Shown here one piece after another: positions 22,181 through 37,680 of a stretch of DNA of 64,000 bases. The translations under genes and the position numbers were made by a program. The DNA comes from Lepidurus packardi (taxonomy: Eukaryota > Arthropoda > Branchiopoda > Notostraca > Triopsidae): the NCBI GenBank assembly GCA_023053545.1, contig JAKZAN010000056.1, positions 124,001 through 188,000 on the forward strand. Direction: 5' to 3'. The notes under the pieces are model-generated. The model was not told the DNA's origin. It ran no database searches and saw only the letters and a list, made by a program, of their open reading frames with translations. Each line of letters opens with the position of its first letter. The stretch's first letter is position 1.

Positions 22181-25160
22181 TTCCTTACGGACTGAATTAA
22201 TTCCTTACGGACTGAATTAATTCCTTACGGACTGAATTAATTCCTTACGGACTGAATTATTTCCTTACGGACTGAATTAATTCTTTAGGATTGATTGAAT
22301 TCCTTTCTTACCGAATTAATTCCTTACGGACTGAATTAATTCCTTACGGACTTAATTAATTCCGTAAGGAATGAATTAATTAATTACGGACTGAAATAAT
22401 TCCTTACGGACTGAATTAATTCCTTACGGACTTCATTAATTCTTTTCGGACTTAATTAATTCATTACGGACTTAATTAATTCTTTACGGACTTAATTAAT
22501 TCTCTACGGACTGAATTAATACCTTACGGACTGAATTAAATCCTTACGGACAGAATTAATTCCTTACGGACTGAATTAATTCCTTACGGACTTAATTATT
22601 TCCTTACGGACTGAATTAATTCTTTAGGATTGATTGAATTCCTTTCTTACTGAATTAATTCCTTACGGACTGAATTAATTCCTTACGGACTGAATTAATT
22701 CATTACGGACTGAATTAATTCCTTACGGACTGAATTAATTCCTTACGGACTGAATTATTTCCTTACGGACTTAATTAATTCCTTACGGACTGAATTAATT
22801 CCTTACGGACTGCATTAATACCTTACGGACTGAATTAAATCCTTACGGACTGAATTAATTCCTTACGGACGGAATTAATTCCTTACGGACTGAATTAATT
22901 CCTTACGGACTTAATTAATTCCTTACGGACTTAATTAATTCCTTACGTACTTAATTAATTCCTTATGGTCTGAATAAATTCCGTACGGATTTTATTAACT
23001 ACTTACGGACTGAATTAATTCCTTACGGATTGAATTAATTCCTTACGGACTTAATTAATTCCGTAAGGAATGAATTAATTAATTACGGACTGAAATAATT
23101 CCTTACGGGCTGAATTAATTCCTTACGGACTTCATTAATTCCTTTCGGACTTAATTAATTCATTAAGGACTTAATTAATTCTTTACGGACTTAATTAATT
23201 CTCTACGGACTGAATTAATACCTTACGGACTGAATTAAATCCTTACGGACAGAATTAATTCCTTACGGACTGAATTAATTCCTTACGGACTTATTTATTT
23301 CCTTACGGACTGAATTAATTCTTTAGGATTGATTGAATTCCTTTCTTACTGAATTAATTCCTTACGGACTGAATTAATTCCTTACGGACTGAATTAATTC
23401 CTTACGGACTGAATTAATTCCTTACGGACTGAATTAATTCCTTACGGACTGAATAAATACCTAACGGACTGAATTAATACCTTACGGACTGAATTAAATC
23501 CTTACGGACAGAATTAAATCCTTACGGACTGAATTAATTCCTTACGGACTGAATTAATTCCTTACGGACTTAATTATTTCCTTACGGACTGAATTAATTC
23601 TTTAGGATTGATTGAATTCCTTTCTTACTGAATTAATTCCTTACGGACTGAATTAATTCCCTACGGACTGAATTAATTCTTTACGGACTTAATTAATTCC
23701 TTACGGACTGAATTAATACCTTACGGACTGAATTAAATCCTTACGGACTGAATTAATTCCTTACGGACTGAATTAATTCCTTTCTTACCGAATTAATTCC
23801 TTACGGACAGAATTAATTCCTTACGGACTGAATTAATTCCTTACGGACTTAATTATTTCCTTACGGACTGAATTAATTCTTTAGGATTGATTGAATTCCT
23901 TTCTTAGCGAATTAATTCCTTACGGACTGAATTAATTCCTTACGGACTGAATTAATTCCTTACGGACTGAATTAATTCCTTACGGACTGAATTAATTCCT
24001 TACGGACTGAATTAATACCTTACGGACTGAATTAAATCCTTACGGACTGAATTAATTCCTTACGGACTGAATTAATTCCTTACGGACTGAATTAATTCCT
24101 TACGGACTTAATAAATTCCTTACGTACTTAATTAATTCCTTACGGTCTGAATTAATTCCGTACGGATTTTATTAACTACTTACGGACTGAATTAATTCCT
24201 TACGGACTTAATTAATTCCTTACGGACTGAATTAATTCATTACGGACTTAATTAATTCCTTACGGACTGAATTAAATCCTTACGGACAGAATTAATTCCT
24301 TACGGACTGAATTAATTCTTTAGGATTGATTGAATTCCTTTCTTACTGAATTAATTCCTTACGGACTGAATTAATTCCTTGCGGACTGAATTAATTCATT
24401 ACCGACATAATTAAATCCTTACAGACTGAAATTATTCCTTATGGACTTAACTAATACCGTAAGGAATGAATTAATTAATTACGGACTGAAATAATTCCTT
24501 ACGGACTGAATTAATTCCTTACGGACTGAATTAATTCCTTACGGACTGTATTAATTCCTTTCTTACTGAATTAATTCCTTAAGGACTGAATTAATTCCTT
24601 AATTAATTCCTTACGGACTGAATTAATTTCATACGGACTGAATTAATTCATTACGGACTTAATTAATCCAATACGTACTGAACTTATTCATTACGGACTG
24701 AATTATTTCCTTACGGACTGAATTAATTCTTTAGGATTGATTGAATTCCTTTCTTACTGAATTAATTCCTTACGGACTGAATTAATTCCTTACGGACTTA
24801 ATTAATTCCGTAAGGAATGAATTAATTAATTACGGACTGAAATAATTCCTTACGGAATGAATTAAATCCTTACGGACTTCATTAATTCCTTTCGGACTGA
24901 ATTAATACCTGACGGACTTAATTAATTCCTTACGGACTTAATTAATTCACTACGGACTGTATTAATACCTTACGGACTGAATTAAATCCTTACGGACAGA
25001 ATTAATTCCTTACGGACTGAATTAATTCCTTACGGACTTAATTATTTCCTTACGGACTGAATTAATTCTTTAGGATTGATTGAATTCCTTTCTTACTGAA
25101 TTAATTCCTTACGGACTGAATTAATTCCCTACGGACTGAATTAATTCCTTACGGACTTAA
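20986..25160 (+). repeat. Block C, third diverged copy of the A/B landmark series
   Basis: The G dimers at 21275, 22285 and 22624, the tatggtctg variant at 22965 and the ctaacgg variant at 23461 follow the order seen in blocks A and B, at offsets of about 7,050-7,090 bp from B. C has only one copy of the 700-bp unit that is tripled in B, and it appears to lack roughly 0.9 kb that B has after the ctaacgg monomer. The Q and P variants follow at about 24.4 kb. C therefore resembles A more than B at the 700-bp locus, so the B triplication postdates the split of these blocks. Confidence 0.65.
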
Positions 25161-28100
25161 TTAATTCCGTAAGGAATGAATTAATTACTTACGGACTGAA
25201 TTAATTCCTTAATTAATTCCTTACGGACTGAATTATTTTCATACGGACTGAATTAATTCCTTACGGACTGAATTATTTCCTTACGGACTGAATTAATTCC
25301 TTACGGACTGAATTATTTCCTTACGGACTGAATTAATTCTTTAGGATTGATTGAATTCCTTTCTTACCGAATTAATTCCTTACGGACTGAATTAATTCCT
25401 TACGGACTGAATTAATTCCTTACGGACTGAATTAATTCCTTACGGACTGAATTAATTCCTTACGGACTGAACTAATACCTTACGGACTGAATTAAATCCT
25501 TACGGACTGAATTCATTCCTTACGGACTGAATTAATTCCTTTCTTACCGAATTAATTCCTTACGGACTGAATTAATTCCTTACGGACTGAATTAATTCCT
25601 TACGGACTTAATTATTTCCTTACGGACTGAATTAATTCTTTAGGATTGATTGAATTCCTTTCTTACTGAATTAATTCCTTACGGACTGAATTAATTCCTT
25701 GCGGACTGAATTAATTCATTACCGACATAACTAAATCCTTACAGACTGAAATTATTCCTTATGGACTTAACTAATTCCGTAAGGAATGAATTAATTAATT
25801 ACGGACTGAAATAATTCCTTACGGACTGAATTAATTCCTTACGGACTGAATTAATTCCTTTCGGACTGAATTAATTCCTTACGGACTGAATTAATTCCTT
25901 ACGGACTGTATTAATTCCTTTCTTACTGAATTAATTCCTTAAGGACTGAATTAATTCCTTAATTAATTCCTTACGGACTGAATTAATTTCATACGAACTG
26001 AATTAATTCATTACGGACTTAATTAATCCAATACGTACTGAACTTATTCATTACGGACTGAATTATTTCCTTACGGACTGAATTAATTCTTTAGGATTGA
26101 TTGAATTCCTTTCTTACTGAATTAATTCCTTACGGACTGAATTAATTCCTTACGGACTGAATTAATTCCTTGCGGACTGAATTAATTCATTACCGACATA
26201 ATTAAATCCTTACAGACTGAAATTATTCCTTATGGACTTAACTAATTCCGTAAGGAATGAATTAATTAATTACGGACTGAAATAATTCCTTACGGACTGA
26301 ATTAATTCCTTACGGACTGAATTAATTCCTTACGGACTGAATTAATTCTTTAGGATTGATTGAATTCCTTTCTTACTGAATTAATTCCTTACGGACTGAA
26401 TTAATTCCCTACGGACTGAATTAATTCATTACGGACTGAATTAATTCCTTACGGACTGAATTAATTCCTTACGGACTGAATTATTTCCTTACGGACTTAA
26501 TTAATTCCTTACGGACTGAATTAATTCCTTACGGACTGCATTAATACCTTACGGACTGAATTAAATCCTTACGGACTGAATTAATTCCTTACGGACGGAA
26601 TTAATTCCTTACGGACTGAATTAATTCCTTACGGACTTAATTAATTCCTTACGGACTTAATTAATTCCTTACGTACTTAATTAATTCCTTATGGTCTGAA
26701 TAAATTCCGTACGGATTTTATTAACTACTTACGGACTGAATTAATTCCTTACGGATTGAATTAATTCCTTACGGACTTAATTAATTCCGTAAGGAATGAA
26801 TTAATTAATTACGGACTGAAATAATTCCTTACGGGCTGAATTAATTCCTTACGGACTTCATTAATTCCTTTCGGACTTAATTAATTCATTAAGGACTTAA
26901 TTAATTCTTTACGGACTTAATTAATTCTCTACGGACTGAATTAATACCTTACGGACTGAATTAAATCCTTACGGACAGAATTAATTCCTTACGGACTGAA
27001 TTAATTCCTTACGGACTTATTTATTTCCTTACGGACTGAATTAATTCTTTAGGATTGATTGAATTCCTTTCTTACTGAATTAATTCCTTACGGACTGAAT
27101 TAATTCCTTACGGACTGAATTAATTCCTTACGGACTGAATTAATTCCTTACGGACTGAATTAATTCCTTACGGACTGAATAAATACCTAACGGACTGAAT
27201 TAATACCTTACGGACTGAATTAAATCCTTACGGACAGAATTAAATCCTTACGGACTGAATTAATTCCTTACGGACTGAATTAATTCCTTACGGACTTAAT
27301 TATTTCCTTACGGACTGAATTAATTCTTTAGGATTGATTGAATTCCTTTCTTACTGAATTAATTCCTTACGGACTGAATTAATTCCCTACGGACTGAATT
27401 AATTCTTTACGGACTTAATTAATTCCTTACGGACTGAATTAATACCTTACGGACTGAATTAAATCCTTACGGACTGAATTAATTCCTTACGGACTGAATT
27501 AATTCCTTTCTTACCGAATTAATTCCTTACGGACAGAATTAATTCCTTACGGACTGAATTAATTCCTTACGGACTTAATTATTTCCTTACGGACTGAATT
27601 AATTCTTTAGGATTGATTGAATTCCTTTCTTAGCGAATTAATTCCTTACGGACTGAATTAATTCCTTACGGACTGAATTAATTCCTTACGGACTGAATTA
27701 ATTCCTTACGGACTGAATTAATTCCTTACGGACTGAATTAATACCTTACGGACTGAATTAAATCCTTACGGACTGAATTAATTCCTTACGGACTGAATTA
27801 ATTCCTTACGGACTGAATTAATTCCTTACGGACTTAATAAATTCCTTACGTACTTAATTAATTCCTTACGGTCTGAATTAATTCCGTACGGATTTTATTA
27901 ACTACTTACGGACTGAATTAATTCCTTACGGACTTAATTAATTCCTTACGGACTGAATTAATTCATTACGGACTTAATTAATTCCTTACGGACTGAATTA
28001 AATCCTTACGGACAGAATTAATTCCTTACGGACTGAATTAATTCTTTAGGATTGATTGAATTCCTTTCTTACTGAATTAATTCCTTACGGACTGAATTAA

Positions 28101-29814
28101 TTCCTTGCGGACTGAATTAATTCATTACCGACATAATTAAATCCTTACAGACTGAAATTATTCCTTATGGACTTAACTTATACCGTAAGGAATGAATTAA
28201 TTAATTACGGACTGAAATAATTCCTTACGGACTGAATTAATTCCTTACGGACTGAATTAATTCCTTACGGACTGTATTAATTCCTTTCTTACTGAATTAA
28301 TTCCTTAAGGACTGAATTAATTCCTTAATTAATTCCTTACGGACTGAATTAATTTCATACGGACTGAATTAATTCATTACGGACTTAATTAATCCAATAC
28401 GTACTGAACTTATTCATTACGGACTGAATTATTTCCTTACGGACTGAATTAATTCTTTAGGATTGATTGAATTCCTTTCTTACTGAATTAATTCCTTACG
28501 GACTGAATTAATTCCTTACGGACTTAATTAATTCCGTAAGGAATGAATTAATTAATTACGGACTGAAATAATTCCTTACGGAATGAATTAAATCCTTACG
28601 GACTTCATTAATTCCTTTCGGACTGAATTAATACCTGACGGACTTAATTAATTCCTTACGGACTTAATTAATTCACTACGGACTGTATTAATACCTTACG
28701 GACTGAATTAAATCCTTACGGACAGAATTAATTCCTTACGGACTGAATTAATTCCTTACGGACTTAATTATTTCCTTACGGACTGAATTAATTCTTTAGG
28801 ATTGATTGAATTCCTTTCTTACTGAATTAATTCCTTACGGACTGAATTAATTCCCTACGGACTGAATTAATTCCTTACGGACTTAATTAATTCCGTAAGG
28901 AATGAATTAATTACTTACGGACTGAATTAATTCCTTAATTAATTCCTTACGGACTGAATTATTTTCATACGGACTGAATTAATTCCTTACGGACTGAATT
29001 ATTTCCTTACGGACTGAATTAATTCCTTACGGACTGAATTATTTCCTTACGGACTGAATTAATTCTTTAGGATTGATTGAATTCCTTTCTTACCGAATTA
29101 ATTCCTTACGGACTGAATTAATTCCTTACGGACTGAATTAATTCCTTACGGACTGAATTAATTCCTTACGGACTGAATTAATTCCTTACGGACTGAACTA
29201 ATACCTTACGGACTGAATTAAATCCTTACGGACTGAATTCATTCCTTACGGACTGAATTAATTCCTTTCTTACCGAATTAATTCCTTACGGACTGAATTA
29301 ATTCCTTACGGACTGAATTAATTCCTTACGGACTTAATTATTTCCTTACGGACTGAATTAATTCTTTAGGATTGATTGAATTCCTTTCTTACTGAATTAA
29401 TTCCTTACGGACTGAATTAATTCCTTGCGGACTGAATTAATTCATTACCGACATAACTAAATCCTTACAGACTGAAATTATTCCTTATGGACTTAACTAA
29501 TTCCGTAAGGAATGAATTAATTAATTACGGACTGAAATAATTCCTTACGGACTGAATTAATTCCTTACGGACTGAATTAATTCCTTTCGGACTGAATTAA
29601 TTCCTTACGGACTGAATTAATTCCTTACGGACTGTATTAATTCCTTTCTTACTGAATTAATTCCTTAAGGACTGAATTAATTCCTTAATTAATTCCTTAC
29701 GGACTGAATTAATTTCATACGAACTGAATTAATTCATTACGGACTTAATTAATCCAATACGTACTGAACTTATTCATTACGGACTGAATTATTTCCTTAC
29801 GGACTGAATTAATT
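22620..29814 (+). repeat. 3,726-bp-spaced near-identical tandem duplication
   Basis: Copy 1 (about 22,620-26,088) and copy 2 (about 26,346-29,814) match at a constant offset of 3,726 bp, separated by about 257 bp of related repeats. Private variants shared at this exact spacing include ggactgcatt (22811/26537), acgggctg (23107/26833), a ggacag monomer (23807/27533), actgtattaatacc (24958/28684), gaattcattcc (25512/29238) and atacgaactg (25991/29717). Over about 3.47 kb I noticed only one difference (ctaatacc versus cttatacc before the H flip at 24457/28183). Such identity implies a very recent duplication or conversion. Copies diverge abruptly at 26,089/29,815. Confidence 0.9.
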
Positions 29815-30035
29815 CCCTACGGACTGAATTAATTCCTTACGGACTTAATTAATTCCGTAAGGAATGAATTAATTCCTTACGGACTGAATTATTTCCTTAC
29901 GGACTGAATTAATTCCTTACGGACTGAATTATTTCCTTACGGACTGAATTAATTCTTTAGGATTGATTGAATTCCTTTCTTACTGAATTAATTCCTTACG
30001 GACTGAATTAATTCCTTACGGACTGAATTAATTCC

Positions 30036-33000
30036 TTGCGGACTGAATTAATTCATTACCGACATAATTAAATCCTTACAGACTGAAATTATTCCTTATG
30101 GACTTAACTAATTCCGTAAGGAATGAATTAATTAATTACGGACTGAAATAATTCCTTACGGACTGAATTAATTCCTTACGGACTGAATTAATTCCTTACG
30201 GACTGAATTAATTCTTTAGGATTGATTGAATTCCTTTCTTACTGAATTAATTCCTTACGGACTGAATTAATTCCCTACGGACTGAATTAATTCCCTACGG
30301 ACTGAATTAATTCCTTACGGACTTAATTAATTCCGTAAGGAATGAATTAATTAATTACGGACTGAAATAATTCCTTACGGACTGAATTAATTACTTACGG
30401 ACAGAATTAATTCCTTAATTAATTCCTTACGGACTGAATTAATTTCATACGGACTGAATTAATTCCTTTCGGACTGAATTAATTCCTTACGGACTGAATT
30501 AATTCCTTACGGACTGAATTATTTCCTTACGGACTGAATTAATTCTTTAGGATTGATTGAATTCCTTTCTTACCGAATTAATTCCTTACGGACTGAATTA
30601 ATTCCTTACGGACTGAATTAATTCCTTACGGACTGAATTAATTCCTTACGGACTGAATTAATTCCTTACAACTGAATTAATACCTTACGGACTGAACTAA
30701 ATCCTTACGGACTGAATTAATTCCTTACGGACTGAATTAATTCCTTACGGACTGAATTAATTCCTTACGGACTGAATTAATTCCTTACGGACTTAATAAA
30801 TTCCTTACGTACTTAATTAATTCCTTACGGTCTGAATTAATTCCGTACGGATTTTATTAACTACTTACGGACTGAATTAATTCCTTACGGACTTAATTAA
30901 TTCCTTACGGACTTAATTAATTCCTTACGGACTGAATTAATTCCTTACGGACTGAATTAATTCCTTACGGACTGAATTATTTCCTTACGGACTGAATTAA
31001 TTCTTTAGGATTGATTGAATTCCTTTCTTACTGAATTAATTCCTTACGGACTGAATTAATTCCCTACGGACTGAATTAATTCCTTACGGACTTAATTAAC
31101 TCCGTAAGGAATGAATTAATTAATTACGGACTGAAATAATTCCTTACGGACTGAATTAATTACTTACGGACTGAATTAATTCCTTAATTAATTCCTTACG
31201 GACTGAATTATTTTCATACGGACTGAATTAATTCCTTACGGACTGAATTAATTCCTTACGGACTGAATTAATTCCTTACGGACTGAATTATTTCCTTACG
31301 GACTGAATTAATTCTTTAGGATTGATTGAATTCCTTTCTTACCGAATTAATTCCTTACGGACTGAATTAATTCCTTACGGACTGAATTAATTCCTTACGG
31401 ACTGAATTAATTCCTTACGGACTGAACTAATACCTTACGGACTGAATTAAATCCTTACGGACTGAATTAATTCCTTACGGACTGAATTAATTCCTTTCTT
31501 ACCGAATTAATTTCTTACGGACTGAATTAATTCCTTACGGACTGAATTAATTCCTTACGGACTTAATTATTTCCTTACGGACTGAATTAATTCTTTAGGA
31601 TTGATTGAATTCCTTTCTTACTGAATTAATTCCTTACGGACTGAATTAATTCCTTGCGGACTGAATTAATTCATTACCGACATAACTAAATCCTTACAGA
31701 CTGAAATTATTCCTTATGGACTTAACTAATTCCGTAAGGAATGAATTAATTAATTACGGACTGAAATAATTCCTTACGGACTGAATTAATTCCTTACGGA
31801 CTGAATTAATTCCTTACGGACTGAATTAATTCCTTACGGACTGAATTAATTCCTTGCGGACTGAATTAATTCATTACCGACATAATTAAATCCTTACAGA
31901 CTGAAATTATTCCTTATGGACTTAACTAATTCCGTAAGGAATGAATTAATTAATTACGGACTGAAATAATTCCTTACGGACTGAATTAATTCCTTACGGA
32001 CTGAATTAATTCCTTACGGACTGAATTAATTCTTTAGGATTGATTGAATTCCTTTCTTACTGAATTAATTCCTTACGGACTGAATTAATTCCCTACGGAC
32101 TGAATTAATTCCTTACGGACTTAATTAATTCCGTAAGGAATGAATTAATTAATTACGGACTGAAATAATTCCTTACGGACTGAATTAATTACTTACGGAC
32201 TGAATTAATTCCTTAATTAATTCCTTACGGACTGAATTAATTTCATACGGACTGAATTAATTATTTACGGACTGAATTAATTCCTTACGGACTGAATTAA
32301 TTCCTTACGGACTGAATTATTTCCTTACGGACTGAATTAATTCTTTAGGATTGATTGAATTCCTTTCTTACCGAATTAATTCCTTACGGACTGAATTAAT
32401 TCCTTACGGACTGAATTAATTCCTTACGGACTGAATTAATTCCTTACGGACTGAATTAATTCCTTACAACTGAATTAATACCTTACGGACTGAACTAAAT
32501 CCTTACGGACTGAATTAATTCCTTACGGACTGAATTAATTCCTTACGGACTGAATTAATTCCTTACGGACTGAATTAATTCCTTACGGACTTAATAAATT
32601 CCTTACGTACTTAATTAATTCCTTACGGTCTGAATTAATTCCGTACGGATTTTATTAACTACTTACGGACTGAATTAATTCCTTACGGACTTAATTAATT
32701 CCTTACGGACTTAATTAATTCCTTACGGACTGAATTAATTCCTTACGGACTGAATTAATTCCTTACGGACTGAATTATTTCCTTACGGACTGAATTAATT
32801 CTTTAGGATTGATTGAATTCCTTTCTTACTGAATTAATTCCTTACGGACTGAATTAATTCCCTACGGACTGAATTAATTCCTTACGGACTTAATTAACTC
32901 CGTAAGGAATGAATTAATTAATTACGGACTGAAATAATTCCTTACGGACTGAATTAATTACTTACGGACTGAATTAATTCCTTAATTAATTCCTTACGGA

Positions 33001-33645
33001 CTGAATTATTTTCATACGGACTGAATTAATTCCTTACGGACTGAATTAATTCCTTACGGACTGAATTAATTCCTTACGGACTGAATTATTTCCTTACGGA
33101 CTGAATTAATTCTTTAGGATTGATTGAATTCCTTTCTTACCGAATTAATTCCTTACGGACTGAATTAATTCCTTACGGACTGAATTAATTCCTTACGGAC
33201 TGAATTAATTCCTTACGGACTGAACTAATACCTTACGGACTGAATTAAATCCTTACGGACTGAATTAATTCCTTACGGACTGAATTAATTCCTTTCTTAC
33301 CGAATTAATTTCTTACGGACTGAATTAATTCCTTACGGACTGAATTAATTCCTTACGGACTTAATTATTTCCTTACGGACTGAATTAATTCTTTAGGATT
33401 GATTGAATTCCTTTCTTACTGAATTAATTCCTTACGGACTGAATTAATTCCTTGCGGACTGAATTAATTCATTACCGACATAACTAAATCCTTACAGACT
33501 GAAATTATTCCTTATGGACTTAACTAATTCCGTAAGGAATGAATTAATTAATTACGGACTGAAATAATTCCTTACGGACTGAATTAATTCCTTACGGACT
33601 GAATTAATTCCTTACGGACTGAATTAATTCCTTACGGACTGAATT
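30036..33645 (+). repeat. 1,798-bp-spaced tandem duplication
   Basis: The copies run from about 30,036 and 31,854, each starting at a Q tetramer. The offset is 1,818 bp at the left and 1,798 bp after one ttccctacgg monomer is missing in copy 2. Shared private marks include a 19-bp monomer with ttacaactg (30666 and 32464), a following ggactgaactaaatcc monomer, ttaactccgtaagg (H at 31102 and 32900) and the cataactaaatcc form of Q (33479 in copy 2). Similarity ends at about 31,845/33,643. Confidence 0.88.
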
Positions 33646-33689
33646 ATATTCCTTACGGACTGTGTTAATTCCTTTCTTACTGAATTAAT

Positions 33690-36600
33690 TCCTTAAGGAC
33701 TGAATTAATTCCTTAATTAATTCCTTACGGACTGAATTAATTTCATACGGACTGAATTAATTCATTACGGACTTAATTAATCCAATACGTACTGAACTTA
33801 TTCATTACGGACTGAATTATTTCCTTACGGACTGAATTAATTCTTTAGGATTGATTGAATTCCTTTCTTACTGAATTAATTCCTTACGGACTGAATTAAT
33901 TCCTTACGGACTTAATTAATTCCGTAAGGAATGAATTAATTTATTACGGACTGAAATAATTCCTTACGGAATGAATTAATTCCTTACGGACTTCATTAAT
34001 TCCTTTCGGACTGAATTAATACCTTACGGACTTAATTAATTCCTTACGGACTTAATTAATTCACTACGGACTGAATTAATACCTTACGGACTGAATTAAA
34101 TCCTTACGGACAGAATTAATTCCTTACGGACTGAATTAATTCCTTACGGACCGAATTAATTCCTTACGGACTGAATTAATTCTTTACGGACTGAATTAAT
34201 TCCTTACGGACTGAATTAATACCTTACGGACTGAATTAAATCCTTACGGACTGAATTAATTCCTTACGGAATGAATTAATTCCTTACGGACTGAATTAAT
34301 TCCTTACGGACTGAATTAATTCCTTACGGACTGAATTAATTCCTTACGGACTGAATTATTTCCTTACGGACTGAATTAATTCTTTAGGATTGATTGAATT
34401 CCTTTCTTACGGAATTAATTCCTTACGGACTGAATTAATTCCTTACGGAATGAATTAATTCCTTACGGACTTAATTATTTCCTTACGGACTGAATTAATT
34501 CATTACCGACATAATTAAATCCTTACAGACTGAAATTATTCCTTATGGACTTAACTAATTCCGTAAGGAATGAATTAATTAATTACGGACTGAAATAATT
34601 CCTTACGGACTGAATTAATTCCTTACGGACTGAATTAATTCCTTACGGACTGAATTAATTCCTTACGGACTGAATTAATTCCTTACGGACTGTATTAATT
34701 CCTGTCTTACTGAATTAATTCCTTAAGGACTGAATTAATTTCATACGGACTGAATTAATTCATTACGGACTTAATTAATCCAATACGTACTGAACTTATT
34801 CATTACGGACTGAATTATTTCCTTACGGACTGAATTAATTCTTTAGGATTGATTGAATTCCTTTCTTACTGAATTAATTCCTTACGGACTGAATTAATTC
34901 CTTACGGACTGAATTAATTCCTTACGGACTGAATTAATTCCTTACGGACTGAATTAATTCCTTACGGACTGAATTAATACCTTACGGACAGAATTAATTC
35001 CTTACGGACTGAATTAATTCCTTACGGACTGAATTAATTCCTTACGGACTGAATTAATTCCTTACGGACTGAATTAATTCCTTACGGACTGAATTAATAC
35101 CTTACGGACTGAATTAAATCCTTACGGACTGAATTAATTCCTTACGGACTGAATTAATTCCTTACGGACTGAATTAATTCCTTACGGACTGAATTAATTC
35201 CTTACGGACTGAATTAATTCCTTACGGACTGAATTATTTCCTTACGGACTGAATTAATTCTTTAGGATTGATTGAATTCCTTTCTTACGGAATTAATTCC
35301 TTACGGACTGAATTAATTCCTTACGGACTGAATTAATTCCTTACGGACTTAATTATTTCCTTACGGACTGAATTAATTCTTTAGGATTGATTGAATTCCT
35401 TTCTTACTGAATTAATTCCTTACGGACTGAATTAATTCCTTGCGGACTGAATTAATTCATTACCGACATAATTAAATCCTTACAGACTGAAATTATTCCT
35501 TATGGACTTAACTAATTCCGTAAGGAATGAATTAATTAATTACGGACTGAAATAATTCCTTACGGACTGAATTAATTCCTTACGGACTGAATTAATTCCT
35601 TACGGACTGAATTAATTCCTTACGGACTGAATTAATTCCTTACGGACTGTATTAATTCCTTTCTTACTGAATTAATTCCTTAAGGACTGAATTAATTTCA
35701 TACGGACTGAATTAATTCATTACGGACTTAATTAATCCAATACGTACTGAACTTATTCATTACGGACTGAATTATTTCCTTACGGACTGAATTAATTCTT
35801 TAGGATTGATTGAATTCCTTTCTTACTGAATTAATTCCTTACGGACTGAATTAATTCCTTACGGACTTAATTAATTCCGTAAGGAATGAATTAATTAATT
35901 ACGGACTGAAATAATTCCTTACGGAATGAATTAATTCCTTACGGACTTCATTAATTCCTTTCGGACTGAATTAATACCTTACGGACTTAATTAATTCCTT
36001 ACGGACTTAATTAATTCACTACGGACTGAATTAATACCTTACGGACTGAATTAAATCCTTACGGACAGAATTATTTCCTTACGGACTGAATTAATTCCTT
36101 ACGGACTGAATTAATTCCTTACGGACTGAATTAATTCTTTACGGACTGAATTAATTCCTTACGGACTGAATTAATACCTTACGGACTGAATTAAATCCTT
36201 ACGGACTGAATTAATTCCTTACGGAATGAATTAATTCCTTACGGACTGAATTAATTCCTTACGGACTGAATTAATTCCTTACGGACTGAATTAATTCCTT
36301 ACGGACTGAATTATTTCCTTACGGACTGAATTAATTCTTTAGGATTGATTGAATTCCTTTCTTACGGAATTAATTCCTTACGGACTGAATTAATTCCTTA
36401 CGGAATGAATTAATTCCTTACGGACTTAATTATTTCCTTACGGACTGAATTAATTCTTTAGGATTGATTGAATTCCTTTCTTACTGAATTAATTCCTTAC
36501 GGACTGAATTAATTCCTTGCGGACTGAATTAATTCATTACCGACATAATTAAATCCTTACAGACTGAAATTATTCCTTATGGACTTAACTAATTCCGTAA

Positions 36601-37680
36601 GGAATGAATTAATTAATTACGGACTGAAATAATTCCTTACGGACTGAATTAATTCCTTACGGACTGAATTAATTCCTTACGGACTGAATTAATTCCTTAC
36701 GGACTGAATTAATTCCTTACGGACTGTATTAATTCCTGTCTTACTGAATTAATTCCTTAAGGACTGAATTAATTTCATACGGACTGAATTAATTCATTAC
36801 GGACTTAATTAATCCAATACGTACTGAACTTATTCATTACGGACTGAATTATTTCCTTACGGACTGAATTAATTCTTTAGGATTGATTGAATTCCTTTCT
36901 TACTGAATTAATTCCTTACGGACTGAATTAATTCCTTACGGACTGAATTAATTCCTTACGGACTGAATTAATTCCTTACGGACTGAATTAATTCCTTACG
37001 GACTGAATTAATACCTTACGGACAGAATTAATTCCTTACGGACTGAATTAATTCCTTACGGACTGAATTAATTCCTTACGGACTGAATTAATTCCTTACG
37101 GACTGAATTAATTCCTTACGGACTGAATTAATACCTTACGGACTGAATTAAATCCTTACGGACTGAATTAATTCCTTACGGACTGAATTAATTCCTTACG
37201 GACTGAATTAATTCCTTACGGACTGAATTAATTCCTTACGGACTGAATTAATTCCTTACGGACTGAATTATTTCCTTACGGACTGAATTAATTCTTTAGG
37301 ATTGATTGAATTCCTTTCTTACGGAATTAATTCCTTACGGACTGAATTAATTCCTTACGGACTGAATTAATTAATTACGGACTGAATTAATTCCTTACGG
37401 ACTGAATTAATTCCTTACGGACTTAATTATTTCCTTAAGGACTGAATTAATTCTTTAGGATTGATTGAATTCCTTTCTTACTGAATTAATTAATTACGGA
37501 CTGAATTAATTCCTTGCGGACTGAATTAATTCATTACCGACATAATTAAATCCTTACAGACTGAAATTATTCCTTATGGACTTAACTAATTCCGTAAGGA
37601 ATGAATTAATTAATTACGGACTGAAATAATTCCTTACGGACTGAATTAATTCCTTACGGACTGAATTAATTCCTTACGGA
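33690..37680 (+). repeat. 2,034-bp-spaced tandem duplication with a 79-bp deletion
   Basis: Matching points are 1,955 bp apart to the left (G dimers at 33845/35800 and 34384/36339) and 2,034 bp apart to the right (cctgtcttactg at 34701/36735; H at 34561/36595; ggacag monomer at 34987/37021). The 79-bp change is explained by loss in copy 1, near 34,500, of a G dimer plus two monomers up to the start of Q. Q in copy 1 therefore begins at ttcattaccgac without its ttgcgg monomer. The break is in phase with the repeat and looks like homologous exchange between similar monomers. Confidence 0.85.

Noticed and set aside
22620-29814. Naming a host species or a known satellite family
   Set aside because: I do not recognise the monomer, and nothing in the window besides the satellite can identify the organism.
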